Assembly (NCBI RefSeq): GCF_007830065.1
Contig: NZ_VLKK01000003.1
Span: forward strand, 1-64,000
DNA from: Sphingobium wenxiniae
GTDB lineage: Bacteria > Pseudomonadota > Alphaproteobacteria > Sphingomonadales > Sphingomonadaceae
Reading direction: 5' to 3'
DNA length: 64,000 nucleotides
The notes beneath the pieces are model-generated. The model searched no databases. It was given only the letters and a program-made list of their open reading frames with translations, and had not been told where the DNA came from. The position numbers and the translations under genes were made by a program. Shown here piece by piece: positions 1-7,608 of the stretch (positions are counted from its first letter, which is position 1; each line of letters begins with the position of its first letter).

Positions 1-271
1 GCAGGATCTCGTTGGCCTGACGTAACTCCCGGTTCTCGCGTTCCAGGGCTTTGAGGCGGTCAGCCATCTCGGTCGGCACGCCAGCACGCTTGCCGCTGTC
101 CACCTCCGCCTTCTTTACCCACTCAAATAGCGTCTGCGGGACGCAGCCGATCTTCTCTGAGATCGACACGATGGCCGCCCAGCGTGATGAATGCTCGGCT
201 TCGTGATCCTGCACCATCCGCACCGCCCGTGCGCGAACCTCGGGTGCAAACTTGTTCGTCGTCTTGCTCAT
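1..271 (-). CDS. IS3-family transposase OrfA, partial (3' end beyond window)
   Basis: Ninety residues are visible, starting [20 protein letters not shown]. The order of parts is typical of IS3 OrfA: an N-terminal helix-turn-helix around residues 10-55, with the usual [10 protein letters not shown] stretch of the recognition region, then a charged coiled-coil with [13 protein letters not shown] from about residue 73 that acts as a leucine zipper for dimerisation. In this family OrfA is made alone or fused to OrfB by frameshifting to give the active transposase. The ATG at 269-271 fits the distance from the element end. The stop lies outside the window, so intactness cannot be judged. Confidence 0.85.
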   Translation of the reverse strand, partial: MSKTTNKFAPEVRARAVRMVQDHEAEHSSRWAAIVSISEKIGCVPQTLFEWVKKAEVDSGKRAGVPTEMADRLKALERENRELRQANEIL

Positions 272-324
272 ATCGACTCCACTTACTCAGAAGTTGGAGC
301 CTCCGGCAAACCCGGGGCGGTTCA
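1..324 (-). mobile_element. IS3-family insertion sequence, left end (rest outside window)
   Basis: The terminal inverted repeat lies at about 296-324 and reads, on the minus strand, TGAACCGCCCCGGGTTTGCC followed by GGAGGCTCC. This resembles ends of IS3-family elements. The first transposase frame (OrfA) begins 50 bases inside the end and runs off the window. The element end abuts coding sequence of adenylate kinase, so its insertion or a later rearrangement broke that gene. OrfB and the other end are not in the window. Confidence 0.85.
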
Positions 325-484
325 CACCTTCGTCAGACGTCTCGACGAGTACCGGCGCAAGACCGCGCCGCTATTGGACTATTATCGCCGGAGAGGAGAG
401 CTCATTGAGATCGATGGGATGCAGGGCATGGACGTCGTTACGCGTGACATCGCGAGCGTATTAACGAAAGTAGCTGCGGATTAG
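325..484 (+). pseudogene. adk: adenylate kinase, 3' remnant
   Basis: The frame starting at 326 reads [20 protein letters not shown] and then RGELIEIDGMQGMDVV up to a TAG at 482-484. This is the C-terminal part of adenylate kinase: the arginine-rich helix, the 'T.PLLDYY' stretch and the 'DG' before the last helix are typical. Only about 52 residues remain; the P-loop, AMP-binding part and lid are missing. The reading frame is open and undecayed up to the IS end at 324, suggesting a recent break. Adenylate kinase is normally essential, so an intact copy should exist elsewhere. The identification is by pattern only. Confidence 0.72.
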
Positions 485-572
485 TGGTTTCCGCACAACG
501 CGAATCGGCGGGGATTGCCCATGGAGCTGATTTTCTAGTTCTTCCTCTCCGCTGGGGAGGAAGCCAATATGG

Positions 573-685
573 ATGGGTCGAAGTCTTACTCGCGATATCC
601 GGGATCGGGTGGTTGCCGCCATTGAGGAGGGGGCTGTTGTGTCGGCAAGCGGCGGCACGGTTCTTCGACATTCAACTATAACTAT
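573..685 (+). pseudogene. IS630-family transposase, N-terminal remnant with frameshift
   Basis: An ATG at 573 begins MGRSLTRDIRDRVVAAIEEG, which is the usual start of IS630-family transposases (homeodomain-like helix-turn-helix). After the run of five G bases at 629-633 the expected continuation, CRQAAARF, appears in the next frame, which points to a one-base insertion in the G run. The similarity ends around 680 where sequence of another element begins. The catalytic DDE part is absent, so this is a dead fragment. Confidence 0.7.
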
Positions 686-714
686 GATGGGGGTAACCTG
701 GTTACGGTTCGTCA

Positions 715-847
715 GCCGCAAAGAATTCTCGCAACGACAGCGAATCCAAGCAGTGCTGGACGATCCGCGCTCACTGTTGAGGCCCTCGAAATAGTCGATC
801 ATGAGCATCCGGAAATAGCGGCCGGCGGGCAGCGACGGTGCTTTCAT
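715..847 (-). pseudogene. IS1182-like transposase, degenerate fragment
   Basis: On the minus strand from 847 the reading PAGRYFRMLMIDYFEGLNSE resembles the conserved N-terminal part of IS1182-type DDE transposases. At about 760-770 the similarity jumps frame: the next frame gives CLDSLSLREFFAADEP, matching the family's 'ADSLSLREFL' motif. There is no room for the catalytic domain, and the fragment lies against the IS630 remnant in opposite orientation. It is a decayed piece, identified by family pattern only. Confidence 0.55.
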
Positions 848-1298
848 CGGCGGCGGGTTACCGCCCTGCTACGCCACCGTAATTACCCTGGCCATATCCC
901 CGGCTGCTGCTCTGGCGTCCGAAATGACCATCTCGGCCCTTGCGGGCAGTGCCGTACAGCCCGAGCGCTTGCCGGAAGGTAAGAAACGTGTCGATCGAGA
1001 AGCCGTTGGCGACCACGGCGTCCCCGGCTCGCAGGCTGGATGTCAGGGGGCAGACGTTGCCGCCAATTGCACGCGGTCCCCGATACCGTCACCGATTAGG
1101 GCGAAGAGCCGGGAAAAACGCCGTCCACCACAGTTTACGACCATTCGCAAAGAGTCGGTGAGAATCGGGCGCCTGATTTCTGAAGGAATTCCAAGCGATT
1201 GCCCCGAATTTGGGGATTCTCTGGTGAGTTTTCTCCAGAATCGCTGCTCGATGAGAGGGCGATAAACTATCTGAACCGTTTGATTTTATTGGATATTT
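848..1298. other. About 450 bases without a recognisable gene
   Basis: No frame in this stretch has a convincing start, ribosome binding site and recognisable protein pattern. On the minus strand, one frame between about 880 and 1070 reads RAGDAVVANGFSIDTFLTFR and ends in GYGQGNYGGVAGR, with no start codon in context. It may be the tail of another broken gene. The stretch lies between decayed transposases and a tRNA gene, so debris is the likeliest explanation. Confidence 0.5.
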
Positions 1299-1375
1299 TG
1301 GCGCATCCGACAGGATTCGAACCTGTGACCCCTGCCTTCGGAGGGCAGTACTCTATCCAGCTGAGCTACGGATGC
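1299..1375 (-). tRNA. tRNA-Arg (anticodon CCG)
   Basis: A complete cloverleaf reads from 1375 down to 1299. The acceptor 5' strand GCATCCG (1369-1375) pairs with CGGATGC (1303-1309), and the 3' CCA is encoded at 1299-1301. The D arm AGCTCAGCTGGATAGAG, the anticodon stem CTGCC/GGCAG with loop CTCCGAA, and the T arm with GGTTCGAATCC are all present. Position 34-36 is CCG, which reads CGG arginine codons. A 5' half-copy of this gene lies upstream on the same strand. Confidence 0.95.
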
Positions 1376-1532
1376 GTGAGGCTATAAGCCCTATGAAAAG
1401 TACCGAAAAACGTCAATCCGCAGTCTGGCGACGGTGGTGAGTTTTTGGTGAGTTTGTTAATCGGGCCTTTCTTCGATCTTTGCAAGCAATGGAAACTATT
1501 ATATAAAACCCTTGCCTTGACGGAGGAGTGCA

Positions 1533-1574
1533 GCCTTCGGAGGGCGGCGCTCTATCCAGCTGAGCTACGAGTGC
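1533..1574 (-). pseudogene. 5' half-copy of tRNA-Arg(CCG)
   Basis: Reading down from 1574, the acceptor strand (GCACTCG), D arm and anticodon loop CTCCGAA of tRNA-Arg(CCG) are repeated almost exactly, but the sequence diverges just after the anticodon stem. There is no T arm and no matching acceptor 3' strand. The fragment is in the same orientation as the intact gene, about 160 bases upstream of it. It could be a relic of site-specific integration in the anticodon region or of a tandem tRNA array that decayed. Confidence 0.7.
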
Positions 1575-1640
1575 GTGGTGCAGGCCGCTTAGCAAAGGGA
1601 GGCGGCGTGCACCAGCACCAAAATGGGATATCGAACAATC

Positions 1641-2039
1641 TTATTTCGAAGTCTTCTGCATCGGCTGGAATTTGCCGAGGCCGCAACTCGCGCCGCGCTG
1701 AAGGTCCGGACCGCTGCTTTGCAGTACGGTTATGATATCCACGGAGCAAAGCTGGGACAGGCTGGTCGCATAGGAAAATCTCTTTTCATAACCCAGGCTG
1801 GGGCAGCTGTTGGGTAGGGTGTTTCGATAGACTTTCCTCCCGTTCATCACGAAATCGATCGTCCGATCGTCCCGCACATTGGTGGACTGGATGGCAACGA
1901 TCTGGACGCAATCGACCGGATCGCCGACCGGGACAAGATTGTCCGGCTTCGTCTTGGCGATAGCGGGAATGGCCGAGCCGATCAGGACGGCGCCCAATGC
2001 CAGTAATGCGTGGCGGCGATAGTTATTGTGAGCAGGCAT
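1641..2039 (-). CDS. Secreted small protein, DUF6491-like
   Basis: A 132-residue protein. The N-terminus MPAHNNYRRHALLALGAVLI is a signal peptide, with likely cleavage after AIPAIA near residue 28, so the product should be periplasmic. The mature part carries four cysteines (DCVQI, NSCPS, QLCSV, ASCGL) that could form disulphides, and the stretch VRDDRTIDFVMNGRKVYRN, a pattern I associate with DUF6491 proteins of sphingomonads. Function is unknown. The ATG at 2037-2039 was preferred over the in-frame ATG at 2043-2045 because the AAAGGAGA site sits six bases before the former and touches the latter. The gene stands alone. Confidence 0.7.
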   Translation of the reverse strand: MPAHNNYRRHALLALGAVLIGSAIPAIAKTKPDNLVPVGDPVDCVQIVAIQSTNVRDDRTIDFVMNGRKVYRNTLPNSCPSLGYEKRFSYATSLSQLCSVDIITVLQSSGPDLQRGASCGLGKFQPMQKTSK

Positions 2040-2134
2040 GTTCATTCTCCTTTGTCGCCTCATAACGACGATATGGAGCGTGGCGATCCGTCGACCCTGC
2101 CATAATTCAACTGAACCGCATGATAACGAAATCG

Positions 2135-2785
2135 TCAGCCGGCGCTGGCGGGCGGGGGAGTCTTGGGCTTGTAGCGGCACAGGTCGGCGACGATGCAGCG
2201 CCAGCATTCGGGCTTGCGCGCCTTGCACACATAGCGGCCATGCAGGATCAGCCAGTGATGCGCGTCCCGCCGGAACGGTCCTGGCACCCGCCTTTCCAGC
2301 TTTTGCTCCACGGCAAGCGGCGTCTTGCCGGGCGCCAGGCCCGTGCGGTTGCCGACGCGGAAGATATGGGTGTCGACCGCGAACGTTTCTTCCCCGAAGG
2401 CGGTGTTCATCACCACATTGGCGGTCTTGCGCCCGACGCCGGGCAGGGTGGTCAGGACGTCGCGCTCCCGCGGCACCTCTCCGTCGAAATCGCGGACGAG
2501 TATTTCCGACAGGGCAATGACGTTCTTCGCCTTGGCATTATAGAGGCCGATCGTCTTGATATGCCGTTTCAGCCCTTCCTCGCCCAGCGCCACCATCTGC
2601 GTGGGTGTCTCGACCTCGCGGAAGAGGGCGCGGGTCGCCTTGTTGACCCCCACGTCCGTCGCCTGCGCGGAGAGCACCACCGCGATGAGCAACTGATAGT
2701 CATTGCCATATTCCAGCTCCGTTCGTGGAGCTGGATTGGCCTCCGCCAGGCGGCTGAAAAATTCGAATATCTGCGTCTTGTTCAT
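2135..2785 (-). CDS. nth: Endonuclease III, DNA glycosylase/AP lyase
   Basis: A base-excision repair enzyme that removes oxidised pyrimidines and cleaves the abasic site. The 216-residue protein has the helix-hairpin-helix LPGVGRKTAN with catalytic Lys120, the catalytic aspartate Asp138 in VDTHIFRVG, and a C-terminal [4Fe-4S] loop with cysteines 187, 194, 197 and 203 in the canonical C-X6-C-X2-C-X5-C spacing. These positions match the Escherichia coli enzyme closely. It is the second gene of a two-gene minus-strand unit, starting four bases after the dapB stop, so the two are likely co-transcribed. Confidence 0.97.
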   Translation of the reverse strand: MNKTQIFEFFSRLAEANPAPRTELEYGNDYQLLIAVVLSAQATDVGVNKATRALFREVETPTQMVALGEEGLKRHIKTIGLYNAKAKNVIALSEILVRDFDGEVPRERDVLTTLPGVGRKTANVVMNTAFGEETFAVDTHIFRVGNRTGLAPGKTPLAVEQKLERRVPGPFRRDAHHWLILHGRYVCKARKPECWRCIVADLCRYKPKTPPPASAG

Positions 2786-2789
2786 CCGC

Positions 2790-3554
2790 CTAGAGGCCCA
2801 ACACGGCCTTCATGTCGTATCGCCCGGCCGGTTGCGCGCTCAGCCATTGCGCGCCCTTCACCGCCCCGCGCGCGAAGATGACGCGGTTTTCCGCGCGATG
2901 GCCGATCTCGATCCGCTCGCCTTCCGTCGCGAAGATCACCTGATGATCGCCCGCAACCGATCCGCCCCGCAGCGCCGCAAAGCCGATCGCGCCCTTGGCC
3001 CGCGCGCCGGTGATGCCGTCGCGTCCCCGCTCGCTATGCTCGGCCAGCGCGATGGCGCGTCCCCGCGCCGCAGCTTCGCCCAGGAGCAGGGCCGTGCCGG
3101 ACGGCGCATCGACCTTGTGCCGGTGGTGCATCTCCACGATTTCGATGTCCCAATCGTCCCCCAGCCGTGCCGCCGCCTGCTCCACCAGCGCCGCGAGCAG
3201 GTTGACGCCCAGCGAGGTATTGCCGGTCTGGAGCACCGCAATGGCCTGCGCGGCCTTATCGATCAGCGCATGATGCTCGCTCTCCAACCCCGTCGTGCCG
3301 ATCAGGATAGGCTTGCCCGCCGCGAGACAGGCATCGAGATGCGCCGAAAGAGCCGCTGGCACCGAAAAGTCGATCAACACGTCGCTGATCTGGGCCAGCG
3401 CGACCGGATCGGACCCGATGGTGATGCCAGGCGCAAGCTCCCCGCTGCCGTCCCGATCCGTCCCGCCCGATATGGCGATGCCCGCTTCCGCCGCCGCCTG
3501 AGCGATGGCGCGTCCCATGCGGCCTGCCGCGCCGAAAATGCCTATGCTGGTCAT
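2790..3554 (-). CDS. dapB: 4-hydroxy-tetrahydrodipicolinate reductase
   Basis: It catalyses the NAD(P)H-dependent reduction step of the diaminopimelate/lysine pathway in the cytoplasm. The 254-residue protein starts with the Rossmann dinucleotide motif IGIFGAAGRMGRAI and ends with the C-terminal substrate domain. The catalytic region EMHHRHKVDAPSGTALLLGE carries the His-His pair and the lysine of the family signature. Length is slightly below the usual 265-270. It precedes nth with a four-base gap. The two products have unrelated roles, so the pairing probably reflects co-transcription only. Confidence 0.97.
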   Translation of the reverse strand: MTSIGIFGAAGRMGRAIAQAAAEAGIAISGGTDRDGSGELAPGITIGSDPVALAQISDVLIDFSVPAALSAHLDACLAAGKPILIGTTGLESEHHALIDKAAQAIAVLQTGNTSLGVNLLAALVEQAAARLGDDWDIEIVEMHHRHKVDAPSGTALLLGEAAARGRAIALAEHSERGRDGITGARAKGAIGFAALRGGSVAGDHQVIFATEGERIEIGHRAENRVIFARGAVKGAQWLSAQPAGRYDMKAVLGL

Positions 3555-3639
3555 GTCAGTTTCCGAATGTGGATTATGATCCGCCGATGCCAGAGCGGGC
3601 AGGCTTTGTCATCCCCCGCGCATCCGCTAAATCCGCCCG

Positions 3640-4341
3640 ATGGACAGGGATATTCGCAACATCGTGATTCTCACCGGAGCGGGCATTTCCGCCGAAAGCG
3701 GTCTTGCCACCTTTCGCGGCCCCGACGGGCTGTGGGAAGGGCACCGGGTCGAGGATGTCTGCACGCCTGAGGCGCTGGCCCGCAATCCGGCTCTTGTCCA
3801 CCGCTTCTATGACGAGCGCCGCGCCAGGCTCGACGCGGTGGAGCCGAACCCCGCGCATGAAGCGCTGGCCGCGCTCGACGTGGAATGGCCGGGCGACCTC
3901 TTATTGGTCACGCAGAATGTCGATGACCTGCATGAGCGGGCAGGGGCAAAGCGCCTGATCCACATGCATGGCGAACTGCGCTCGGCCCTGTGCGCGGCCT
4001 GTGGAAAGGCCGTCCCCTGGAGCGCGCCCTTGCCCCCGGAAAGCACGTGCGCCGGCTGCGGCAAGCCCCGGCTTCGCCCTGACATCGTGTTCTTCGGGGA
4101 AATGCCCTATGAAATGGATGCCATCGACGAAGCGCTTCGCCGCGCCGACCTTTTCGTGTCGGTCGGGACGTCGGGCGCGGTTTATCCGGCTGCGGGTTTC
4201 GTCCAGACCGCACGGCATGTCGGCGCGCATACGCTGGAACTCAATCTGGAGCCTTCCGCGGGCAGCGTCTATTTTGACGAAAGCCGCATGGGACCGGCCA
4301 GCCTGTTGGTGCCCGCATTGGTCCGCGAGTTGCTCACCTAA
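3640..4341 (+). CDS. cobB: NAD-dependent protein deacylase, sirtuin (CobB type)
   Basis: It removes acyl groups from lysine side chains using NAD. The 233-residue protein has the NAD-binding GAGISAESGLATFRG motif near residues 13-27, TQNVDDLHERAG, the catalytic His110 in IHMHGEL, and a zinc site formed by cysteines 118, 121, 137 and 140. Tyr57 and Arg60 (FYDERR) occupy the positions that give class III sirtuins preference for succinyl and malonyl groups, so desuccinylase activity is likely by inference. It is divergent from dapB. Its stop overlaps the stop of the small gene on the opposite strand. Confidence 0.93.
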   Translation: MDRDIRNIVILTGAGISAESGLATFRGPDGLWEGHRVEDVCTPEALARNPALVHRFYDERRARLDAVEPNPAHEALAALDVEWPGDLLLVTQNVDDLHERAGAKRLIHMHGELRSALCAACGKAVPWSAPLPPESTCAGCGKPRLRPDIVFFGEMPYEMDAIDEALRRADLFVSVGTSGAVYPAAGFVQTARHVGAHTLELNLEPSAGSVYFDESRMGPASLLVPALVRELLT

Positions 4342-4517
4342 TCCGGCGGCACTTCGGCAGGCGCATTGTCGGGCTGGTCGAAATCGGGCTGCTGCGGCTG
4401 GACTTCGTCTGGCTGGCCGGCAGGTGTTTCGTCAGGGGCAATCGGCGGCGGCGCTTCGGGCGGCGATTGCGGTTCGATGGTGTCGGGGGGCGGAACCCCG
4501 TCTGGTTGCGTTGCCAC
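4338..4517 (-). CDS. Small acidic proline-rich protein, function unknown
   Basis: A 59-residue frame beginning with GTG at 4515-4517, preceded by a GGAG site at a normal distance (GGAGAAACAAAC). The protein is almost entirely Pro, Glu, Asp, Gln and Ala, for example EPQSPPEAPPPIAPDE, with no cysteine, no hydrophobic segment and no signal peptide, so it is probably disordered. Support comes from the ribosome binding site, uninterrupted frame and strongly biased composition. The frame is convergent with cobB and overlaps its last four bases. I cannot assign a role. Confidence 0.5.
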   Translation of the reverse strand: MATQPDGVPPPDTIEPQSPPEAPPPIAPDETPAGQPDEVQPQQPDFDQPDNAPAEVPPD

Positions 4518-4660
4518 GTTTGTTTCTCCAGGAAAAAAGGTTTGTTTCAGGTTTACGCACCGGGGCCGAACAGGGTTCCCGCCTTTTCTCGATTGCCCTC
4601 TACCCTTGGCGCTTGCCCTTGGACGCGCTTTTCTCTATGCCGCGCCGACCGGCGACCGAT

Positions 4661-4745
4661 GCGGGCGTGGCGAAACTGGTAGACGCGCCAGATTTAGGTT
4701 CTGGTATCGCAAGATGTGGGGGTTCGAGTCCCTTCGCCCGCACCA
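4661..4745 (+). tRNA. tRNA-Leu (anticodon TAG)
   Basis: An 85-base class II tRNA. The acceptor strand GCGGGCG (4661-4667) pairs with CGCCCGC (4735-4741), followed by A and an encoded CCA at 4743-4745. The anticodon stem CCAGA/TCTGG encloses loop TTTAGGT, so the anticodon is TAG, reading CTA/CTN leucine codons. The long variable arm expected for leucine tRNA and the T loop GGTTCGAGTCC are present. It lies just upstream of tig on the same strand. Confidence 0.96.
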
Positions 4746-4811
4746 GTGCGCCAGGCCCTTCACATCGCAGGCGCCAACGATATTCAGCTTAGAAAGCGTT
4801 TGAGAGAAAAG

Positions 4812-6398
4812 ATGCAGACTGTCGAGACGTTGAACGAAGGCCTGAAGCGCGCCTACACCGTGACCATCACGTCGAAGGACATCGACGCCCGCGTCGATAA
4901 GGAAGTGCAGGCGATCGCGCCGCAGGTGCGGATGCCCGGTTTCCGCCCCGGCAAGGTGCCGGCCAATCTGGTCCGCAAGATGCACGGGGAATCGTTGCAG
5001 CGCGATGCGCTCAACAGCTCGATTCAGGACAGCATCCAGAAGCTGATCGCCGACAACAAGCTGCGTCCCGCGATGCAGCCGTCCGTCGAACTGGATGAGA
5101 CGTTCGAATTCGGCAAGGACGCCGAAGTGAAGGTCGAACTGGAAGTGCTGCCCGAAATCGCGGCGCCCAGCACCGACGGGATCAAGCTGGAACGCCTGAC
5201 CGCCGAAGTCAGCGACGCGCAGGTCGATGAAGCCGCCGGCCGCATCGCGACCCAGCAGGGCGCTCTGGAAGAATATCCGGCCAGCCACAAGGCGAAGGAC
5301 GGCGACACGCTGACCATCGATTTCCTGGGCAAGATCGACGGCGAGCCTTTTGAAGGGGGTGCGGCCGAAGACATCAAGCTCAAGATCGGTTCCGGCCAGT
5401 TCATCCCCGGCTTCGAAGAGCAGCTTTCCGGCGTCAAGAAGGGCGATGAGAAGACCATCGAAATCACCTTCCCCGAAGATTATGGCGCGGAGCATCTGGC
5501 GGGCAAGGCCGCGACCTTCGACATCACCGTCAAGGCGATCCTGAACGGCGACAAGCCCAAGCTGGACGACGATTTCGCCAAGTCGCTGGGTCTGGAAGGT
5601 CTGGACAAGCTCAAGGAGCTTTTGAAGGGCCAGATCGAGCAGGAACATAATGGCCTGACCCGCACCTATATGAAGCGCAAGCTCCTCGATCAGCTTGCCG
5701 CTGCCCATGATTTCGACGTGCCGCCCAGCATGGTGGAAGCCGAATTCAACCAGATATGGGCGCAGCTCCAGCATGAAGCGAGCCATGAGGAAGATCCCGA
5801 AGCGGCCCTGAAGGAAATGGAAGCGGAAAAGGACGATTACCGCGCCATCGCCGTGCGCCGCGTCCGTCTGGGCTTGCTCCTCTCCGAAATCGGCCAGGCC
5901 AATGGCGTTGTCGTATCCGATCAGGAAATGAACCGCCTCGTCATGCAGGCCGCGCAGCAATATGGTCCGCAGGACCGCGAGCGTTTCGTGCAATATGTCC
6001 GTCAGGACCCGATGGCTGCCGCACAGCTTCGCGCGCCCCTCTATGAGGACAAGGTGGTCGACTTCCTCTTTGAAAAGGCCGAAGTCACCGACCGCACGGT
6101 CAGCCGCGAGGAACTGGAAGCCGCGATCGAGGCCGACGACAGCGATCTGAAACCGCATGTCCACGGACCGGATTGCGGCCATGACCACGATCACGCCGAA
6201 AAGCCCAAGAAGGCCGCGCCCAAGAAGGCCGCTGCTGAAAAGGCCGAGGAAGCGCCTGCTGCCGGGGAAAAGCCCGCCAAGCCGAAGAAGGCGCCCGCCA
6301 AGAAGGCTGCTGCGGAAGCCGAACCCGCTCCCGTCGCTGAAAAGAAGGCCCCCACCAAGAAGGCCGCGCCGAAGAAAGCAGCCGCCAAGGCTGAATAA
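4812..6398 (+). CDS. tig: Trigger factor, ribosome-associated chaperone and prolyl isomerase
   Basis: It binds near the ribosome exit tunnel and helps nascent chains fold. The 528-residue protein has the N-terminal ribosome-binding domain with the signature GFRPGKVP near residue 45, an FKBP-type isomerase domain around residues 150-245 (GDTLTIDFLGKIDGEPFEGG), and the long helical chaperone domain. The start is the ATG at 4812 after GAGAGAAAAG. After about residue 440 it carries an unusual tail: a His-rich stretch HVHGPDCGHDHDH, then about 75 residues dominated by Lys, Ala, Pro and Glu. That tail is not part of the usual family length of about 430-450. Confidence 0.97.
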   Translation: MQTVETLNEGLKRAYTVTITSKDIDARVDKEVQAIAPQVRMPGFRPGKVPANLVRKMHGESLQRDALNSSIQDSIQKLIADNKLRPAMQPSVELDETFEFGKDAEVKVELEVLPEIAAPSTDGIKLERLTAEVSDAQVDEAAGRIATQQGALEEYPASHKAKDGDTLTIDFLGKIDGEPFEGGAAEDIKLKIGSGQFIPGFEEQLSGVKKGDEKTIEITFPEDYGAEHLAGKAATFDITVKAILNGDKPKLDDDFAKSLGLEGLDKLKELLKGQIEQEHNGLTRTYMKRKLLDQLAAAHDFDVPPSMVEAEFNQIWAQLQHEASHEEDPEAALKEMEAEKDDYRAIAVRRVRLGLLLSEIGQANGVVVSDQEMNRLVMQAAQQYGPQDRERFVQYVRQDPMAAAQLRAPLYEDKVVDFLFEKAEVTDRTVSREELEAAIEADDSDLKPHVHGPDCGHDHDHAEKPKKAAPKKAAAEKAEEAPAAGEKPAKPKKAPAKKAAAEAEPAPVAEKKAPTKKAAPKKAAAKAE

Positions 6399-6420
6399 GG
6401 CCGCTGATGCCTGACCTGAC

Positions 6421-6456
6421 AAGCGCCCGGCTTCCATGGGAAGCGCGGGCGCTTTT
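6421..6456 (+). terminator. Rho-independent terminator after tig
   Basis: AAGCGCCCG with CTTCC pairs with GGAAG and CGGGCGCTT around a short ATG loop, and a run of four T bases follows. It lies 22 bases after the tig stop codon. Confidence 0.85.
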
Positions 6457-6540
6457 CATTTATGCTGCGCCGTGGCAGAGCAAATCTTAATCTTGTTCGT
6501 GCATGGCTGGCCATGAACGGGGCAGGGTATCGAGGATCAG

Positions 6541-7518
6541 ATGAAGGAATTTCCGGCAGTGAACAGCGGGCAGGGGATCGCCACGCCGCGCATCGCGGTC
6601 ATCCTGCCCTGCTATAATGAAGCGGGAGCCATCGTGCGGACGGTGGAGGATTTCCGCCGTGCGCTCCCCAATGCCGATATCTATGTGTTCGACAACAACA
6701 GCACGGACGGCAGCCGCGAACTGGCGGCCGGGGCAGGGGCCATCGTCCGCCGCGTGGCGCAGCAGGGCAAGGGCCATGTCGTGCGCCGCATGTTCGCCGA
6801 TATCGACGCCGACATTTATGTCATGGCCGATGGCGACGCCACCTATGAAGCCGCTGCCGCCCCCCGGATGGTCGCCGCCATGCTCGCCGACAATCTCGAC
6901 ATGGTGGTCGGCTCCCGCAAGAGCGAGGTGGAGGAAGCCTATCGTCGTGGCCACCGCTTCGGCAACTGGGCGCTCACCAGTCTGCTCAAACAGCTTTTCG
7001 GCCGCAGTTTCACGGATATCCTGTCGGGCTACCGCATCTTTTCCCGCCGCTTCGTGAAGAGCTTCCCCGTCCTGTCCGCCGGATTCGAGATCGAGACGGA
7101 AATCTCCGTCCATGCCCTCGAACTCGCCATGCCGGTGTCGGAAATCGTGACCGCTTACGGCGCCCGCCCGGAAGGTTCGGAAAGCAAGCTCTCCACCTGG
7201 CGTGACGGCTGGCGCATCCTGCGGACCATCATCACCCTCTATCGCATAGAGCGGCCGATTCTTTTTTTCGGCGTGATCGCCGCGTTGCTGGCGCTTGCGG
7301 GCCTGATCCTGGCGGAACCCCTCATCGTCACCTATATGCAGACGGGTCTCGTGCCTCGCTTTCCTACGGCTATTCTCGTCACCGGCCTCATGATCCTCGC
7401 CACGCTGTCGGCCATGTGCGGCCTTATCCTCGACACGGTGGTGCGCGGGCGCAGGGAGGTGCGGCGGCTCGCCTATCTGGCCTTCCGCGCGCCCTCCGAT
7501 TACGCGCGCCGCGACTGA
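6541..7518 (+). CDS. GT2 glycosyltransferase, polyprenyl-phosphate sugar transferase type, membrane bound
   Basis: A 325-residue family 2 glycosyltransferase of the dolichyl/undecaprenyl-phosphate mannosyl- or glucosyltransferase type. The GT-A domain has AVILPCYNEAGAIVRTVEDF near residue 20, FDNNSTDGS, and the metal-binding MADGDATYE near residue 98. A later stretch reads DILSGYRIFSRRFVKSFP, typical of the DPM1-like subgroup. Two hydrophobic segments near residues 240-262 and 278-302 anchor it in the inner membrane. Substrate and acceptor cannot be told from the sequence. It stands between the tig terminator and clpP, with no related genes nearby. Confidence 0.85.
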   Translation: MKEFPAVNSGQGIATPRIAVILPCYNEAGAIVRTVEDFRRALPNADIYVFDNNSTDGSRELAAGAGAIVRRVAQQGKGHVVRRMFADIDADIYVMADGDATYEAAAAPRMVAAMLADNLDMVVGSRKSEVEEAYRRGHRFGNWALTSLLKQLFGRSFTDILSGYRIFSRRFVKSFPVLSAGFEIETEISVHALELAMPVSEIVTAYGARPEGSESKLSTWRDGWRILRTIITLYRIERPILFFGVIAALLALAGLILAEPLIVTYMQTGLVPRFPTAILVTGLMILATLSAMCGLILDTVVRGRREVRRLAYLAFRAPSDYARRD

Positions 7519-7608
7519 ACGGGGCGAAGCGCGCACGCGCCCCCTTGAACCATTCCGCTTTTGTGCCGATGTAGGGATCGGGCAAAAGCACCTGACTGAA
7601 AGAGCAAA

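Noticed and set aside
850-1100. Possible conjugation or surface protein end on the minus strand (IGGNVCPLTSSLRAGDAVVA)
   Set aside because: There is no start codon, no ribosome binding site and no clear family pattern, so no gene is claimed.
1413-1595. Minus-strand frame containing LVAQLDRAPPSEG
   Set aside because: This is a well-known false protein made by translating the 5' part of tRNA-Arg; the sequence here is the tRNA half-copy.
4635-6437. A 600-codon minus-strand frame opposite tig
   Set aside because: It is antisense to the trigger factor gene and consists of Gly/Leu-rich repeats that mirror the Lys/Ala codons. No start signal or pattern supports it.
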